DNA from: Thermoanaerobacterium thermosulfurigenes
Lineage (GTDB): Bacteria > Bacillota > Thermoanaerobacteria > Thermoanaerobacterales > Thermoanaerobacteraceae
Assembly (NCBI RefSeq): GCF_051201035.1
Contig: NZ_JBPODR010000003.1
Location: 1-64,000, forward strand
Direction: 5' to 3'
DNA length: 64,000 nucleotides
In this document: piece after piece, positions 43,601-52,237 of the stretch
How the letters are laid out: the number at the start of each line of letters is the position of its first letter
Position numbering within the stretch: position 1 is the stretch's first letter
Notes under the pieces: model-generated
Told to the model about the DNA's origin: nothing
Seen by the model: the letters and a program-made list of their open reading frames with translations, nothing else
The model's database searches: none
Translations under genes and position numbers: made by a program

Positions 43601-43625
43601 TCTCCCATCCTTTATAAGTGGGAGA
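43601..43625 (+). mobile_element. Possible IS200/IS605-type end hairpin
   Basis: TCTCCCA/TGGGAGA, a 7-bp stem with an 11-base loop inside a CTTGAAAGAAG...GATGAAA context that resembles the subterminal hairpins of IS200/IS605 elements. No tnpA or tnpB is present, so at most an end remains. Confidence 0.35.
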
Positions 43626-43752
43626 TGAAACCTTATTTATATTTATTAATGAATCAAACTTTATAAATTTGAAATATTCAAGACTTGAAAGCGCATCAAA
43701 AATATACGAAGTTATGAATGATATTTCATCTAAGTTTGTTGATACCAAATAA
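43621..43752 (+). pseudogene. Possible C-terminal remnant of a lost gene
   Basis: An open frame without a start runs to TAA at 43750-43752; its last 20 codons read SRLESASKIY, EVMNDISSKF in helical style. It begins inside the IS-like hairpin, as if the 5' part was removed. No family recognised. Confidence 0.3.
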
Positions 43753-43757
43753 TGGAT

Positions 43758-43781
43758 AAAGAGGCTTAATCAAGCCTCTTT
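43758..43781 (-). terminator. Terminator at the 3' end of the ABC exporter remnant
   Basis: A 10-bp stem AAAGAGGCTT/AAGCCTCTTT with a 4-base loop. It overlaps the minus-strand stop codon. Confidence 0.7.
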
Positions 43782-44556
43782 CTGAATCTTAGTACAGCGA
43801 TTAAAAGCAACGCAAATCCCATTGATGTCATAATTATGATTTGGTTTAATAATATGTTTGCGCTTACTCCTTTTATTATTATTCCCCTCAATATGTCCAG
43901 GAAATATGTGAGTGGAATGACGTCACTTATTGCTCTTATGACAGAAGGCATTTGTTCTCTTGAAAATATGAAACCTGATAAAATTATTGTGGGCAACAGC
44001 AACATAAAAGCTCCTTGCATTGCATGTGTCTGAGTCTTTGCTGCTGTCGATATAAGCATACCTATAGCGAGAGCACAAATTATGAAGTCAAAACCTAAAA
44101 GGAGCAGTAAAATAATGCTGCCATTTACAGGTATGCGGAACCAATAAATGCTTAAGGCAAAAACCATCATAAAATCTGTATATCCTATTTTTACCATCAG
44201 ATTAGACAAATCGTAAGTTGCTTGAGATTGTTCTACCTTGAGATTTGCAATGTCTGTTTGTTCCTTAGGTCCGTTTTTGATTTGATCATAATTTAGTTTT
44301 GCCATATCAAGAGCTGCTTTTGCTTCTTTTGCTTGCTATTCATATTGGTTGACATCAAGCAAAGCTATCTTGTCTCCCTTTTTAACTTGTTCACCTGTAC
44401 TAACGTATAAATCTAAGATACGTTCAGAAATTTCTGATTGAACGTTTACTGCTGTTATTTCAATTGTCCCAGAATATTTATTTTCATTTAAAGCTATATT
44501 CGACAAAGTGTATGTGGCTATAAAAGCAAACCAGAGTAATGTGTATGATAATCATT
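43766..44556 (-). pseudogene. Fused remnant of a HlyD-type fusion protein and an ABC-2 permease
   Basis: Reading the minus strand, the N-terminal part is a membrane-fusion protein: a hydrophobic start without ATG, YSGTIEITAVNVQSEIS, VKKGDKIALLDVNQYE, then TAG at 44338-44336, then QAKEAKAALDMAKLNYDQIKNG. The frame continues through coiled coil (NLKVEQSQATYDLSNLMV) directly into the C-terminal 135 residues of an ABC-2 permease (ALSIYWFRIP, ISTAAKTQTHAMQGAF, PLTYFLDILRGI). The rest of HlyD, the ATPase and the permease N-terminus are gone. The 179-codon open part (43766-44305) is the only uninterrupted piece; I doubt it works. Confidence 0.8.
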
Positions 44557-44623
44557 TTTTATGAAATACTAATTTTAGCAAAATTTAATATTATTTTATT
44601 TGAACGAGGAGGATTAAACATTT

Positions 44624-47600
44624 ATGACTGTCGAAATGAAATCTATGGATGGAAATACTGCTGCAGCGTACGCATCATACGCTTTTACAGAGGTTGCCGC
44701 TATATATCCCATCACTCCATCATCTCCAATGGCGGAGAGTGTAGATGAATGGGCTGCACATGGCAAAAAAAATATCTTTGGAGATACTGTCAAAGTGGTA
44801 GAGATGCAATCAGAAGCGGGTGCTGCAGGTGCAGTACATGGATCGCTGCAAGGAGGTGCACTGACGACTACATACACAGCATCACAGGGACTTCTCCTTA
44901 TGATACCAAATATGTACAAAATTGCAGGAGAGCTTTTGCCTGGTGTTTTTCACGTAAGTGCCCGAGCAGTTGCCGCACACGCTCTATCAATTTTTGGAGA
45001 CCATCAGGATGTGATGGCATGTAGGCAAACAGGTTTTGCTCTTCTTGCATCAAACAGCGTTCAAGAAGTGATGGACTTAGGGTGTATTGCACATCTTAGC
45101 GCAATTAAGTCGAGAGTGCCATTTTTGCACTTCTTTGACGGTTTTAGGACATCCCACGAAATAAAAAAGATTGAAGTGATTGATTACGAGGATCTAAAAA
45201 AACTTGTAGATTACAATGCAGTAAATGAATTCAGAAATAGAGCGTTAAACTCAGAACATCCTGTGATAAGAGGAACTGCTCAGAATCCCGATATATACTT
45301 TCAAGGAAGGGAAGCATCAAATAAGTTTTATGAAAAGGTACCAGATATAGTTGCGGAGTACATGGAAAAAATAAAAGAGCTGACAGGTAGAGAGTATCAT
45401 TTGTTTGATTACTACGGTGCAAAAGATGCTGAATACGTAATAGTAGCAATGGGCTCTGTATGTGAGACAATTGAGGAAACGATTGATTACCTCTCAGGAT
45501 TAGGCGAGAAAGTTGGTCTTGTAAAAGTTAGGCTTTACAGGCCATTCTCAGAAAAACACTTTTTAAATGTTATTCCAAGCACAGTCAAAAGAATAGCAGT
45601 GTTAGACAGGACAAAAGAGCCTGGTTCTATCGGTGAGCCTTTATATCTTGATGTGGTAAAAGCATTTTTTGATAAACAAGATAAACCTATAATCGTAGGA
45701 GGCAGATACGGTTTAGGTTCAAAAGATACGACGCCGTCGCAAATCATAGCAGTGTATGAGAACCTTAAAAAATACAATCCGGTAGATAGGTTTACAATAG
45801 GTATAAAAGATGATGTGACTATGACATCTTTAGATACAGGTAGATTAATAGAGACTGTGCCGCAGGGAACTGTAAGCTGCAAATTTTATGGCTTGGGCTC
45901 AGATGGAACTGTTGGCGCAAATAAATCTGCCATAAAGATAATAGGTAATAATACAAATCTTTATGTGCAAGGTTATTTTCAGTATGACAGCAAAAAATCT
46001 GGAGGAACTACCATATCCCATTTGAGATTTGGCCAAAAACCTATAAAATCCAGCTATCTTGTGTATCATGCCGATTATATAGCATGCCATAACAAGTCTT
46101 TTATTTACAACTACGACATTTTAAAAGGACTAAAAAACGGTGGAACCTTTGTCTTAAACTGCCCTTGGAGTGAATCAGAACTTGACGAAAAACTTCCAGC
46201 ATCTATGAGAAGGTACATTGCAAGAAATAAGATAAATTTCTATACAATTGACGCAATATCTATTGCAAGAGAAGTAGGCTTAGGCGGTAGGATAAACATG
46301 ATAATGCAGACTGTGTTTTTTAGGCTTATCAATATAATACCATTTGAAGATGCCATTAGGTACTTAAAAGAATCTATACAAAAGACTTACGGCAGCAAAG
46401 GGCAAAACATAGTCGATATGAATATTAAAGCTGTTGACAGAAGTTTAGAATCATTAAGAAAAGTTAATGTTCCTGCTTCATGGGAAAATGCCATCGAAAA
46501 TGAAGATTTTGTCAAGGATGAACCGGAATTTTTGACCAAAATACAAAAACCTATGGCAAAAAATGAAGGCGATGATCTGCCTGTAAGTGCTTTTTCAGGC
46601 ATGGAAGATGGTACATTTCCATTGGGAACAACAGCATACGAGAAACGTGGCATAGCGGTAATGATTCCGCAGTGGCAGATAGAAAAATGCATACAGTGCA
46701 ACCAATGTTCATTGGTATGTCCTCATGCTGTTATAAGACCGTTTTTACTAAACGATGAAGAGGTGAAAAACGCACCACCTACTTTTGAGACCAAAAAAGC
46801 GGTAGGTAGAGGGCTTGAAGCGTTTCAGTATCGCATTCAGGTAAGTCCCTTAGACTGTACAGGATGTGGCAACTGTGCGGATGTGTGCCCAGCACCTGGA
46901 AAGGCACTTGTGATGATGCCAGCAGAGGGAGAAATAGAAAATCAAGCTGACAATTGGGAGTTTGCTGTAAAGATTAAGCCAAAAGATAATGTGATGGAAA
47001 AGACTACATTGAAAGGCAGCCAGTTTTCTAAGCCTCTCTTTGAATTTAATGGAGCGTGTCCTGGATGCGGAGAGACTCCTTACATAAAGCTATTGACTCA
47101 GTTGTTTGGGGATAGGATGATAATAGCAAATGCTACAGGGTGTTCTTCAATATACGGCGGAAGTGCACCATCAATACCATATACAACTAATGATTTAGGC
47201 AAAGGACCTGCGTGGGCAAATTCTCTTTTTGAGGACAATGCAGAGTACGGATATGGCATATATCTCGCAAACAATAAGATAAGGCAGAGGCTTGGGGAAT
47301 TAATCTCTGAAGCGCTTAAAACACAGATACCTGATGAATTGAAAAATGCTTTTGTAGAATGGCTAAACAATAAGGATGATGGTGAAGCATCTCAACTTGC
47401 ATCAAGCAAAATAATAAATATAATTAGCCGTGAAAATTTAAAATCTAATAAAATAGTACAGGAGATATACAGACTGAAAGATTACCTTGTCAAGAAGTCC
47501 CATTGGATAATAGGTGGTGATGGATGGGCATATGATATAGGTTTTGGAGGGCTGGATCATGTGTTAGCATCTGGAGAAGATGTAAATGTGCTTGTGCTGG

Positions 47601-48142
47601 ATACTGAAGTTTACTCAAATACAGGAGGTCAGTCGTCAAAATCTACACCTACAGCGGCTATTGCAAAATTCGCAGCATCCGGCAAAAAAATAAAGAAAAA
47701 GGATTTAGGTTTGATGGCTATGAGCTATGGATACGTCTATGTGGCTCAGATTGCCTTGGGTGCAAATATGAATCATACGATAAGGGCAATTGCTGAAGCT
47801 GAAAAGTATAAAGGCCCTTCACTTATAATCGCCTACTCTCCATGTATAAATCACGGTATAAAATCAGGAATGGGTACAAGCATTAAAGAAGAGAAAAAGG
47901 CAGTTGATGCGGGATATTGGCACCTTTATAGGTACAATCCGGAGCTTAAAGCCGAAGGGAAAAATCCATTTACATTGGATTCGAAAGAACCGACAGAGTC
48001 TTACATAGACTTCTTAAAAGGCGAAATAAGGTATTCATCATTGGAGACACTTTTCCCGGATTTGGCGCAAAAGCTGTATGATGAGTCTTCAAAAGACGCA
48101 AAAGAAAGATTTGAAATCTACAAGTCTCTTTCACAACTTTAA
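44624..48142 (+). CDS. nifJ: Pyruvate:ferredoxin oxidoreductase
   Basis: Single-chain PFOR of 1172 residues that oxidises pyruvate to acetyl-CoA and CO2, reducing ferredoxin for hydrogenase. Domains in order: N-terminal TPP-related domain (AIYPITPSSPMAE), domain II, domain III/EKR (EKRGIAVMIP), two 4Fe-4S motifs (CIQCNQCSLVCPH; CTGCGNCADVCP), and the TPP-binding domain with CPGCGETPY, GDGWAYDIGFGG and NTGGQSS. The proximal cluster cysteines are present. AGGAGG lies 12 bases before the ATG. It is monocistronic between remnants and a terminator and links to HydF function through ferredoxin. Confidence 0.97.
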   Translation: MTVEMKSMDGNTAAAYASYAFTEVAAIYPITPSSPMAESVDEWAAHGKKNIFGDTVKVVEMQSEAGAAGAVHGSLQGGALTTTYTASQGLLLMIPNMYKIAGELLPGVFHVSARAVAAHALSIFGDHQDVMACRQTGFALLASNSVQEVMDLGCIAHLSAIKSRVPFLHFFDGFRTSHEIKKIEVIDYEDLKKLVDYNAVNEFRNRALNSEHPVIRGTAQNPDIYFQGREASNKFYEKVPDIVAEYMEKIKELTGREYHLFDYYGAKDAEYVIVAMGSVCETIEETIDYLSGLGEKVGLVKVRLYRPFSEKHFLNVIPSTVKRIAVLDRTKEPGSIGEPLYLDVVKAFFDKQDKPIIVGGRYGLGSKDTTPSQIIAVYENLKKYNPVDRFTIGIKDDVTMTSLDTGRLIETVPQGTVSCKFYGLGSDGTVGANKSAIKIIGNNTNLYVQGYFQYDSKKSGGTTISHLRFGQKPIKSSYLVYHADYIACHNKSFIYNYDILKGLKNGGTFVLNCPWSESELDEKLPASMRRYIARNKINFYTIDAISIAREVGLGGRINMIMQTVFFRLINIIPFEDAIRYLKESIQKTYGSKGQNIVDMNIKAVDRSLESLRKVNVPASWENAIENEDFVKDEPEFLTKIQKPMAKNEGDDLPVSAFSGMEDGTFPLGTTAYEKRGIAVMIPQWQIEKCIQCNQCSLVCPHAVIRPFLLNDEEVKNAPPTFETKKAVGRGLEAFQYRIQVSPLDCTGCGNCADVCPAPGKALVMMPAEGEIENQADNWEFAVKIKPKDNVMEKTTLKGSQFSKPLFEFNGACPGCGETPYIKLLTQLFGDRMIIANATGCSSIYGGSAPSIPYTTNDLGKGPAWANSLFEDNAEYGYGIYLANNKIRQRLGELISEALKTQIPDELKNAFVEWLNNKDDGEASQLASSKIINIISRENLKSNKIVQEIYRLKDYLVKKSHWIIGGDGWAYDIGFGGLDHVLASGEDVNVLVLDTEVYSNTGGQSSKSTPTAAIAKFAASGKKIKKKDLGLMAMSYGYVYVAQIALGANMNHTIRAIAEAEKYKGPSLIIAYSPCINHGIKSGMGTSIKEEKKAVDAGYWHLYRYNPELKAEGKNPFTLDSKEPTESYIDFLKGEIRYSSLETLFPDLAQKLYDESSKDAKERFEIYKSLSQL

Positions 48143-48176
48143 AAAGTATGGCCTCGGTTGCTGAGGCCATACTTTT
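48142..48176. terminator. Convergent terminator of nifJ and the small minus-strand gene
   Basis: AAAGTATGGCCTC/GAGGCCATACTTT, 13-14 bp with a 7-base loop; Ts follow on both strands. The right arm overlaps the stop codon of the small gene. Confidence 0.92.
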
Positions 48177-48336
48177 ACTTTTCGTTTTCATCTACCCATT
48201 CTTTTGCGTTTATGACTTCTATCTCATTTGGGATAGGTACTTTTGCCTTGCTGGCATTTTCTTTAATATTCGCCCATGAGGCTGTTTCATGCTTTTCAAT
48301 AGGTTCTTTATAATATTTTTTGCTTTTTCTTATCAT
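48175..48336 (-). CDS. Small DUF3787-like protein
   Basis: A 53-residue gene on the minus strand: begins MIRKSKKYYKEPIEKHETAS, continues WANIKENASKAKVPIPNEIE and ends VINAKEWVDENEK. AAGGAGTTGATATT precedes the ATG. The ETxSWANI and VPIPxExEVxNAKEWV pattern is what I recall for DUF3787, a short clostridial family of unknown function. It shares the nifJ terminator and is divergent from the DUF1284 gene. Confidence 0.8.
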   Translation of the reverse strand: MIRKSKKYYKEPIEKHETASWANIKENASKAKVPIPNEIEVINAKEWVDENEK

Positions 48337-48408
48337 AATATCAACTCCTTAAAATGTAGTATAATCATTGTGTACTATTTTATTATGCAAATTTTAGGGG
48401 GTTTTTAC

Positions 48409-48807
48409 ATGATTATAAGAGGTCATCATCTTTTGTGCATGTTAGGTTTTAAAGGATTGGGATATGATGAGGAATTTATCAAAAACATGGATAAAGTCGT
48501 TGAAAAGCTTAAAAATGATGATGATGTGTTGATAAAGCTTGTGGATAGTGTGGATAACATTTGCGAGAAATGTCCCAATAATTTATCTGGCGTGTGCAAA
48601 AATGAACATCATAGAGATAGCATTAAAGAGATGGATGATGCTGTACTCAAAGTCATTCAAATAAGACCCGGAGAATCCATGAAATATAGCGAGATTGCGA
48701 CTAATATAAAGTTATTTATGACTGAAGATATTATGAATGATATATGCCGTAATTGTAGTTGGAAAGGATATGGGTATTGTGTTGATGGATTGAAAAATTT
48801 GAGATGA
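48409..48807 (+). CDS. DUF1284 protein
   Basis: 132 residues beginning MIIRGHHLLCMLGFKGLGY, the hallmark of DUF1284. Cysteines group as CEKCPN...C and later CRNC...C, suggesting an iron-sulfur or zinc site; the family is described as a possible Fe-S protein. The ATG at 48409 follows GGGGG; the long upstream frame runs through the promoter and is rejected. No functional partner is evident. Confidence 0.82.
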   Translation: MIIRGHHLLCMLGFKGLGYDEEFIKNMDKVVEKLKNDDDVLIKLVDSVDNICEKCPNNLSGVCKNEHHRDSIKEMDDAVLKVIQIRPGESMKYSEIATNIKLFMTEDIMNDICRNCSWKGYGYCVDGLKNLR

Positions 48808-48887
48808 TTAGAAATATTGGTATTTTTTTAATTGTGATTTGATGTTAAAATAAAATCAAAAGGGAAAAAGGAGGAAGTGGAAATAAT

Positions 48888-49832
48888 ATGACAGTAAGGA
48901 GCTTTTTAAAATTAGTTGAGATACAGACGAAGGCTGCCAGCGTGACACCGTTTATGCTGGGGACTGTGTATGCATTGTATGCTTTTCATGAAATCAAAGT
49001 TGTTAATTTTTTAATTATGTTTATTTCCCTAATATCGTTTGACATGGTTACTACCGCAATTAATAATTATATGGATTATAAAAAGGCAAATAAAACTTAC
49101 GGGTATAATTATGAGAAGCACAATGCAATTGTAAGGGACAATCTATCTGAGACAACTGTTGTAATAACTATAGTTGTACTTCTTCTTGTAGCATCTGTGT
49201 CAGGATTTGCACTGTATTTGCGTACAAACTTAGTGGTGCTTCTAATCGGCATGATGTCATTTGCAGTTGGTATTTTGTATTCATTTGGACCTATACCTAT
49301 ATCCAGGATGCCACTGGGAGAGATTTTTTCGGGATTTTTTATGGGCTTTGTAATTGTATTTTTATCTGTTTTTATCCATGTATACGACAAAAATATAGCT
49401 TATGTTACATACAGCGATGGCATTTTAAATATATGGTTTAATGTGCTTGTTGTACTAAAAATTTTCTTCATGTCGTTACCGGCAGTGATGGGGATTGCCA
49501 ATATCATGTTGGCAAACAACATATGCGATATTGAGGACGATTTAGAAAACAGGCGCTATACACTGCCTATATACATAGGAAAAGAAAAAGCCCTAAAATT
49601 ATTTAAGGCTTTATACTATATTTCATACATCGACATAGTGGCTCTTGTGATTTTAAAGGTGCTGCCTTTATTGGTACTTATTGTATTGTTGACATTTGTG
49701 CCTGTAAATAAAAATATAAGAAAATTTTACAAAGTCCAGACAAAGAAAGATACGTTTCCACTGTCTGTCAAAAACTTTTTGATGATGAATATAGCTGAGA
49801 TAATCGCATTAGGGCTGGGATTGATTTTATAA
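48888..49832 (+). CDS. UbiA-family prenyltransferase (MenA-like)
   Basis: 314 residues with about nine membrane helices. The two Mg-prenyl-diphosphate motifs are NNYMDYKKA (near residue 63) and NNICDIEDDLENRRYTLP (near residue 205), typical of 1,4-dihydroxy-2-naphthoate prenyltransferases. No other menaquinone genes are in the window, and a fermentative anaerobe may use the product differently, so the substrate is uncertain. AAAGGAGGAAG precedes the ATG. Confidence 0.82.
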   Translation: MTVRSFLKLVEIQTKAASVTPFMLGTVYALYAFHEIKVVNFLIMFISLISFDMVTTAINNYMDYKKANKTYGYNYEKHNAIVRDNLSETTVVITIVVLLLVASVSGFALYLRTNLVVLLIGMMSFAVGILYSFGPIPISRMPLGEIFSGFFMGFVIVFLSVFIHVYDKNIAYVTYSDGILNIWFNVLVVLKIFFMSLPAVMGIANIMLANNICDIEDDLENRRYTLPIYIGKEKALKLFKALYYISYIDIVALVILKVLPLLVLIVLLTFVPVNKNIRKFYKVQTKKDTFPLSVKNFLMMNIAEIIALGLGLIL

Positions 49833-49952
49833 CTATCACAAATCTCTTTTTTCAAATTTTTTTGCTCCGTAATACAGCAAAAAGCAAATGTAAAAGGCAA
49901 TGTATAAACAACTGTGGCACAAAAAGGATGAAAATTTATTTCATGCTTATCA

Positions 49953-51317
49953 CTAATTGTTTAAACTGTGAAGTGGTGCAGGGATTCTTCCGCCTCTTTC
50001 TATGAAATCTTTTGGTGAAAAGCTGTTTACTTTCATAACAGGTGCATGGCCTAAAAGTCCGCCAAATTCTACATGGTCACCTTCTTTTTTGCCTGGTGCT
50101 GGGATGATTCTTACGGCAGTTGTCTTTTTGTTTATCATGCCTATTGCCATTTCGTCTGCTATTATGGCTGATATGGTCTCATAAGGTGTGTCACCTGGAA
50201 TTGCTATCATATCAAGGCCAACTGAGCATACACATGTCATGGCTTCAAGTTTTTCTAATGATAAGGCGCCTGCTTCAACAGCTTCTATCATTCCAGCGTC
50301 TTCACTTACAGGTATAAATGCACCACTTAAACCTCCAACGTATGATGATGCCATCACACCGCCTTTTTTTACGGCGTCGTTCAAAAGAGCCAGTGCAGCC
50401 GTTGTACCATGAGAACCGCATTTTGAAAGTCCCATTGATTCAAGTATGTTTGCTATGCTATCACCTATTTCTGGCGTTGGAGCCAAAGATAGATCGAGTA
50501 TTCCAAACGAAGTGTTTAGCCTTTGTGCCGCAAGACGCCCTATGAGTTCACCAGCTCTGGTAATCTTAAATGACGTCTTTTTTATTGTCTCTGAAATTTG
50601 GCCGAAATCGGCGGTTTTTGGAAGCTTTGAAAGTGCTGCCAATACCACACCTGGTCCGCTTACACCTACGTTTATGACGCATTCACCTTCACCGACGCCG
50701 TGAAAAGCCCCTGCCATGAATGGGTTGTCTTCTGGTGCGTTGCAAAATACTACAAGCTTTGCAGCACCTATGCCGTCGTTTTCTTTTGTTCGATACGCTG
50801 TATCTTTTATGATTTTTCCCATCAAAGCTACTGCATCCATGTTTATACCTGCTTTAGTCGTTGCTACATTTACAGATGAACAAACTCTTTCTGTTTCACT
50901 GAGAACTTGAGGGATTGAATTTATAAGGTTTAGGTCTCCATCTGTAAATCCTTTATGTACTAAAGCAGAATATCCGCCTATAAAGTTTACCCCTACATTT
51001 TTTGCAGCTCTATCAAGTGACGAAGCTATTTTAATAAACTCATCTTTTTCAATATTGTCTGCAACGATGGCGATAGGCGTCACAGATATGCGCTTATTGA
51101 CAATAGGAATGCCAAATTCAGATTCTAATTCTTCGGCTATCTTTACGAGATTTTCGGCTTTTTTTGTGATTTTATCGTAGATCTTTTCAGCAATTGTGTC
51201 TGCATTGTCTCCTGAGCAATCTCTTAAACTTATGCCCATAGTTATTGTCCTTATATCAAGCTTTTCCGATTGAACCATCCTTATAGTTTCTTCTATTTCT
51301 TCAAAAGCAAAGCCCAT
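49953..51317 (-). CDS. UPF0210 (PFL-like) protein
   Basis: About 454 residues, glycine- and alanine-rich, recognised from IRTITMGISLRDC, VNFIGGYSALVHKG and GIAAAKLVVFCNAPEDNPFMAGAFHG-type segments. It is the UPF0210/DUF711 family, structurally related to glycyl-radical enzymes but without known activity. The ATG at 51317 follows AAAGGA. It is downstream of an ACT-domain gene, the usual pair, and the two probably work together in amino-acid sensing or metabolism. Confidence 0.9.
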   Translation of the reverse strand: MGFAFEEIEETIRMVQSEKLDIRTITMGISLRDCSGDNADTIAEKIYDKITKKAENLVKIAEELESEFGIPIVNKRISVTPIAIVADNIEKDEFIKIASSLDRAAKNVGVNFIGGYSALVHKGFTDGDLNLINSIPQVLSETERVCSSVNVATTKAGINMDAVALMGKIIKDTAYRTKENDGIGAAKLVVFCNAPEDNPFMAGAFHGVGEGECVINVGVSGPGVVLAALSKLPKTADFGQISETIKKTSFKITRAGELIGRLAAQRLNTSFGILDLSLAPTPEIGDSIANILESMGLSKCGSHGTTAALALLNDAVKKGGVMASSYVGGLSGAFIPVSEDAGMIEAVEAGALSLEKLEAMTCVCSVGLDMIAIPGDTPYETISAIIADEMAIGMINKKTTAVRIIPAPGKKEGDHVEFGGLLGHAPVMKVNSFSPKDFIERGGRIPAPLHSLNN

Positions 51318-51348
51318 TTTAATCATTCCTTTCAATAAAACATCATGT

Positions 51349-51627
51349 CTATAATCTGTGCATTGCTCTAAATATGTCTTCTTTCTGAATGTCGATTTTG
51401 ACTCCTAAATTTTCGCCTAAATTTTTAAGTTCTTCTTTTAATATGTTAAAGTCATTTGAAGAATTTTTTATATCAACTATCATGATCATTGTAAAGATGT
51501 CCTTTAATATCGTCTGGCTGATGTCTAAGATATTGATGTTGTTTTCAGCTAACAACTTTGAAACATTATAAATTATTCCTACTCTGTCGACACCGATTAC
51601 GGATATAATGGCTTTTTGTTCACTCAT
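51349..51627 (-). CDS. ACT-domain protein (UPF0237)
   Basis: 92 residues forming one or nearly two ACT-like folds (KAIISVIGVDRVGIIYNVSKLLAENNINILD). ACT domains bind amino acids. The ATG at 51627 is 8 bases after GGAGGGAG. It is translated just before UPF0210 and is the usual partner of that gene. Confidence 0.9.
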   Translation of the reverse strand: MSEQKAIISVIGVDRVGIIYNVSKLLAENNINILDISQTILKDIFTMIMIVDIKNSSNDFNILKEELKNLGENLGVKIDIQKEDIFRAMHRL

Positions 51628-51718
51628 GATAAACACTCCCTCCATATTTGTACATAGTATACTATATGATGAATTTTCGTGCAATACATATATGATAATA
51701 AAATCTCAAAGAAATGAA

Positions 51719-51743
51719 GTGGGGAAATGAAGCATATCCCCAC
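51719..51743. terminator. Hairpin between the ACT gene and the upstream small gene
   Basis: A 7-bp stem GTGGGGA/TCCCCAC with an 11-base loop but only a weak U-tract on either strand. Probably the 3' hairpin of the minus-strand gene that ends at 51750. Confidence 0.5.
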
Positions 51744-51749
51744 CTTATA

Positions 51750-52070
51750 TCACTTTTGAATTATGTTTGTTGCACCGCATTGTTCCATTGTCTCTCTTAT
51801 TTTAGACACTTCTTTCTTAGGTGCTTCGACTGTAATGAGTATTCCGGAGTCAGCGTCATCAATATAGAAGTCCGTATAAGGTCTTTTTTCACCTAAGCCT
51901 TCTCTTTCTGACTTTATATCTATAGCATTGTCAACCATAAAATCCATATCCTGCACAGATTTTTTCATATTTGTTATGATCATGTCTTTTCGATCGAAAC
52001 CCATCTTTTTTAAACTGTCGACTAATGCGCTTGCCATACCTTGAGTAGGGAATACGGCCGTTATTTTCAT
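51750..52070 (-). CDS. Small conserved-type protein of unknown function
   Basis: 106 residues, alternating beta-alpha (KITAVFPTQGMASALVDSLKKMG, then GILITVEAPKKEVSKIRETMEQCGA). The pattern recalls YflT/general-stress 17M-like small proteins, but I would not name it. AGGTGTTTTT lies before the ATG. It is divergent from the peptide operon and 130 bases away. Confidence 0.6.
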   Translation of the reverse strand: MKITAVFPTQGMASALVDSLKKMGFDRKDMIITNMKKSVQDMDFMVDNAIDIKSEREGLGEKRPYTDFYIDDADSGILITVEAPKKEVSKIRETMEQCGATNIIQK

Positions 52071-52145
52071 AAAAACACCTCCACATTCTAATATTCCACA
52101 TAATAGATTTAATTATAAAATGCGTTTTCTTTCTTTTGTTTTGTA

Positions 52146-52174
52146 TTTACTTTGTTAAATTATTGTGGTATACT
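52146..52174 (+). promoter_or_regulatory. Promoter of the Cys-peptide operon
   Basis: TTTACT (52146-52151) and TATACT (52169-52174) with an exact 17-bp spacer. Confidence 0.75.
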
Positions 52175-52183
52175 ATCATTTAG

Positions 52184-52208
52184 TACCACCCCCTATCTAG
52201 GGGATATA
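52184..52208 (+). promoter_or_regulatory. CsoR/RcnR-type operator candidate
   Basis: CCCCTA-TC-TAGGGG (52190-52203), perfect 6-bp arms, within TACCAC...ATATA flanks, directly over the predicted transcription start. C-tract/G-tract palindromes with TA flanks are the binding sites of CsoR, RcnR and CstR proteins that sense copper, nickel/cobalt or persulfide. Confidence 0.55.
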
Positions 52209-52237
52209 TGATGCATTTAATAAAAGGTGGTGACGAG

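Noticed and set aside
49856..49887. TTTTTGCT/AGCAAAAA hairpin between ubiA and the UPF0210 gene
   Set aside because: No U-tract after it on either strand; probably chance in AT-rich DNA.
50002..50910. Several plus-strand open frames opposite the UPF0210 gene
   Set aside because: They overlap each other, lack ribosome binding sites and mirror the codon structure of the well-supported minus-strand gene.
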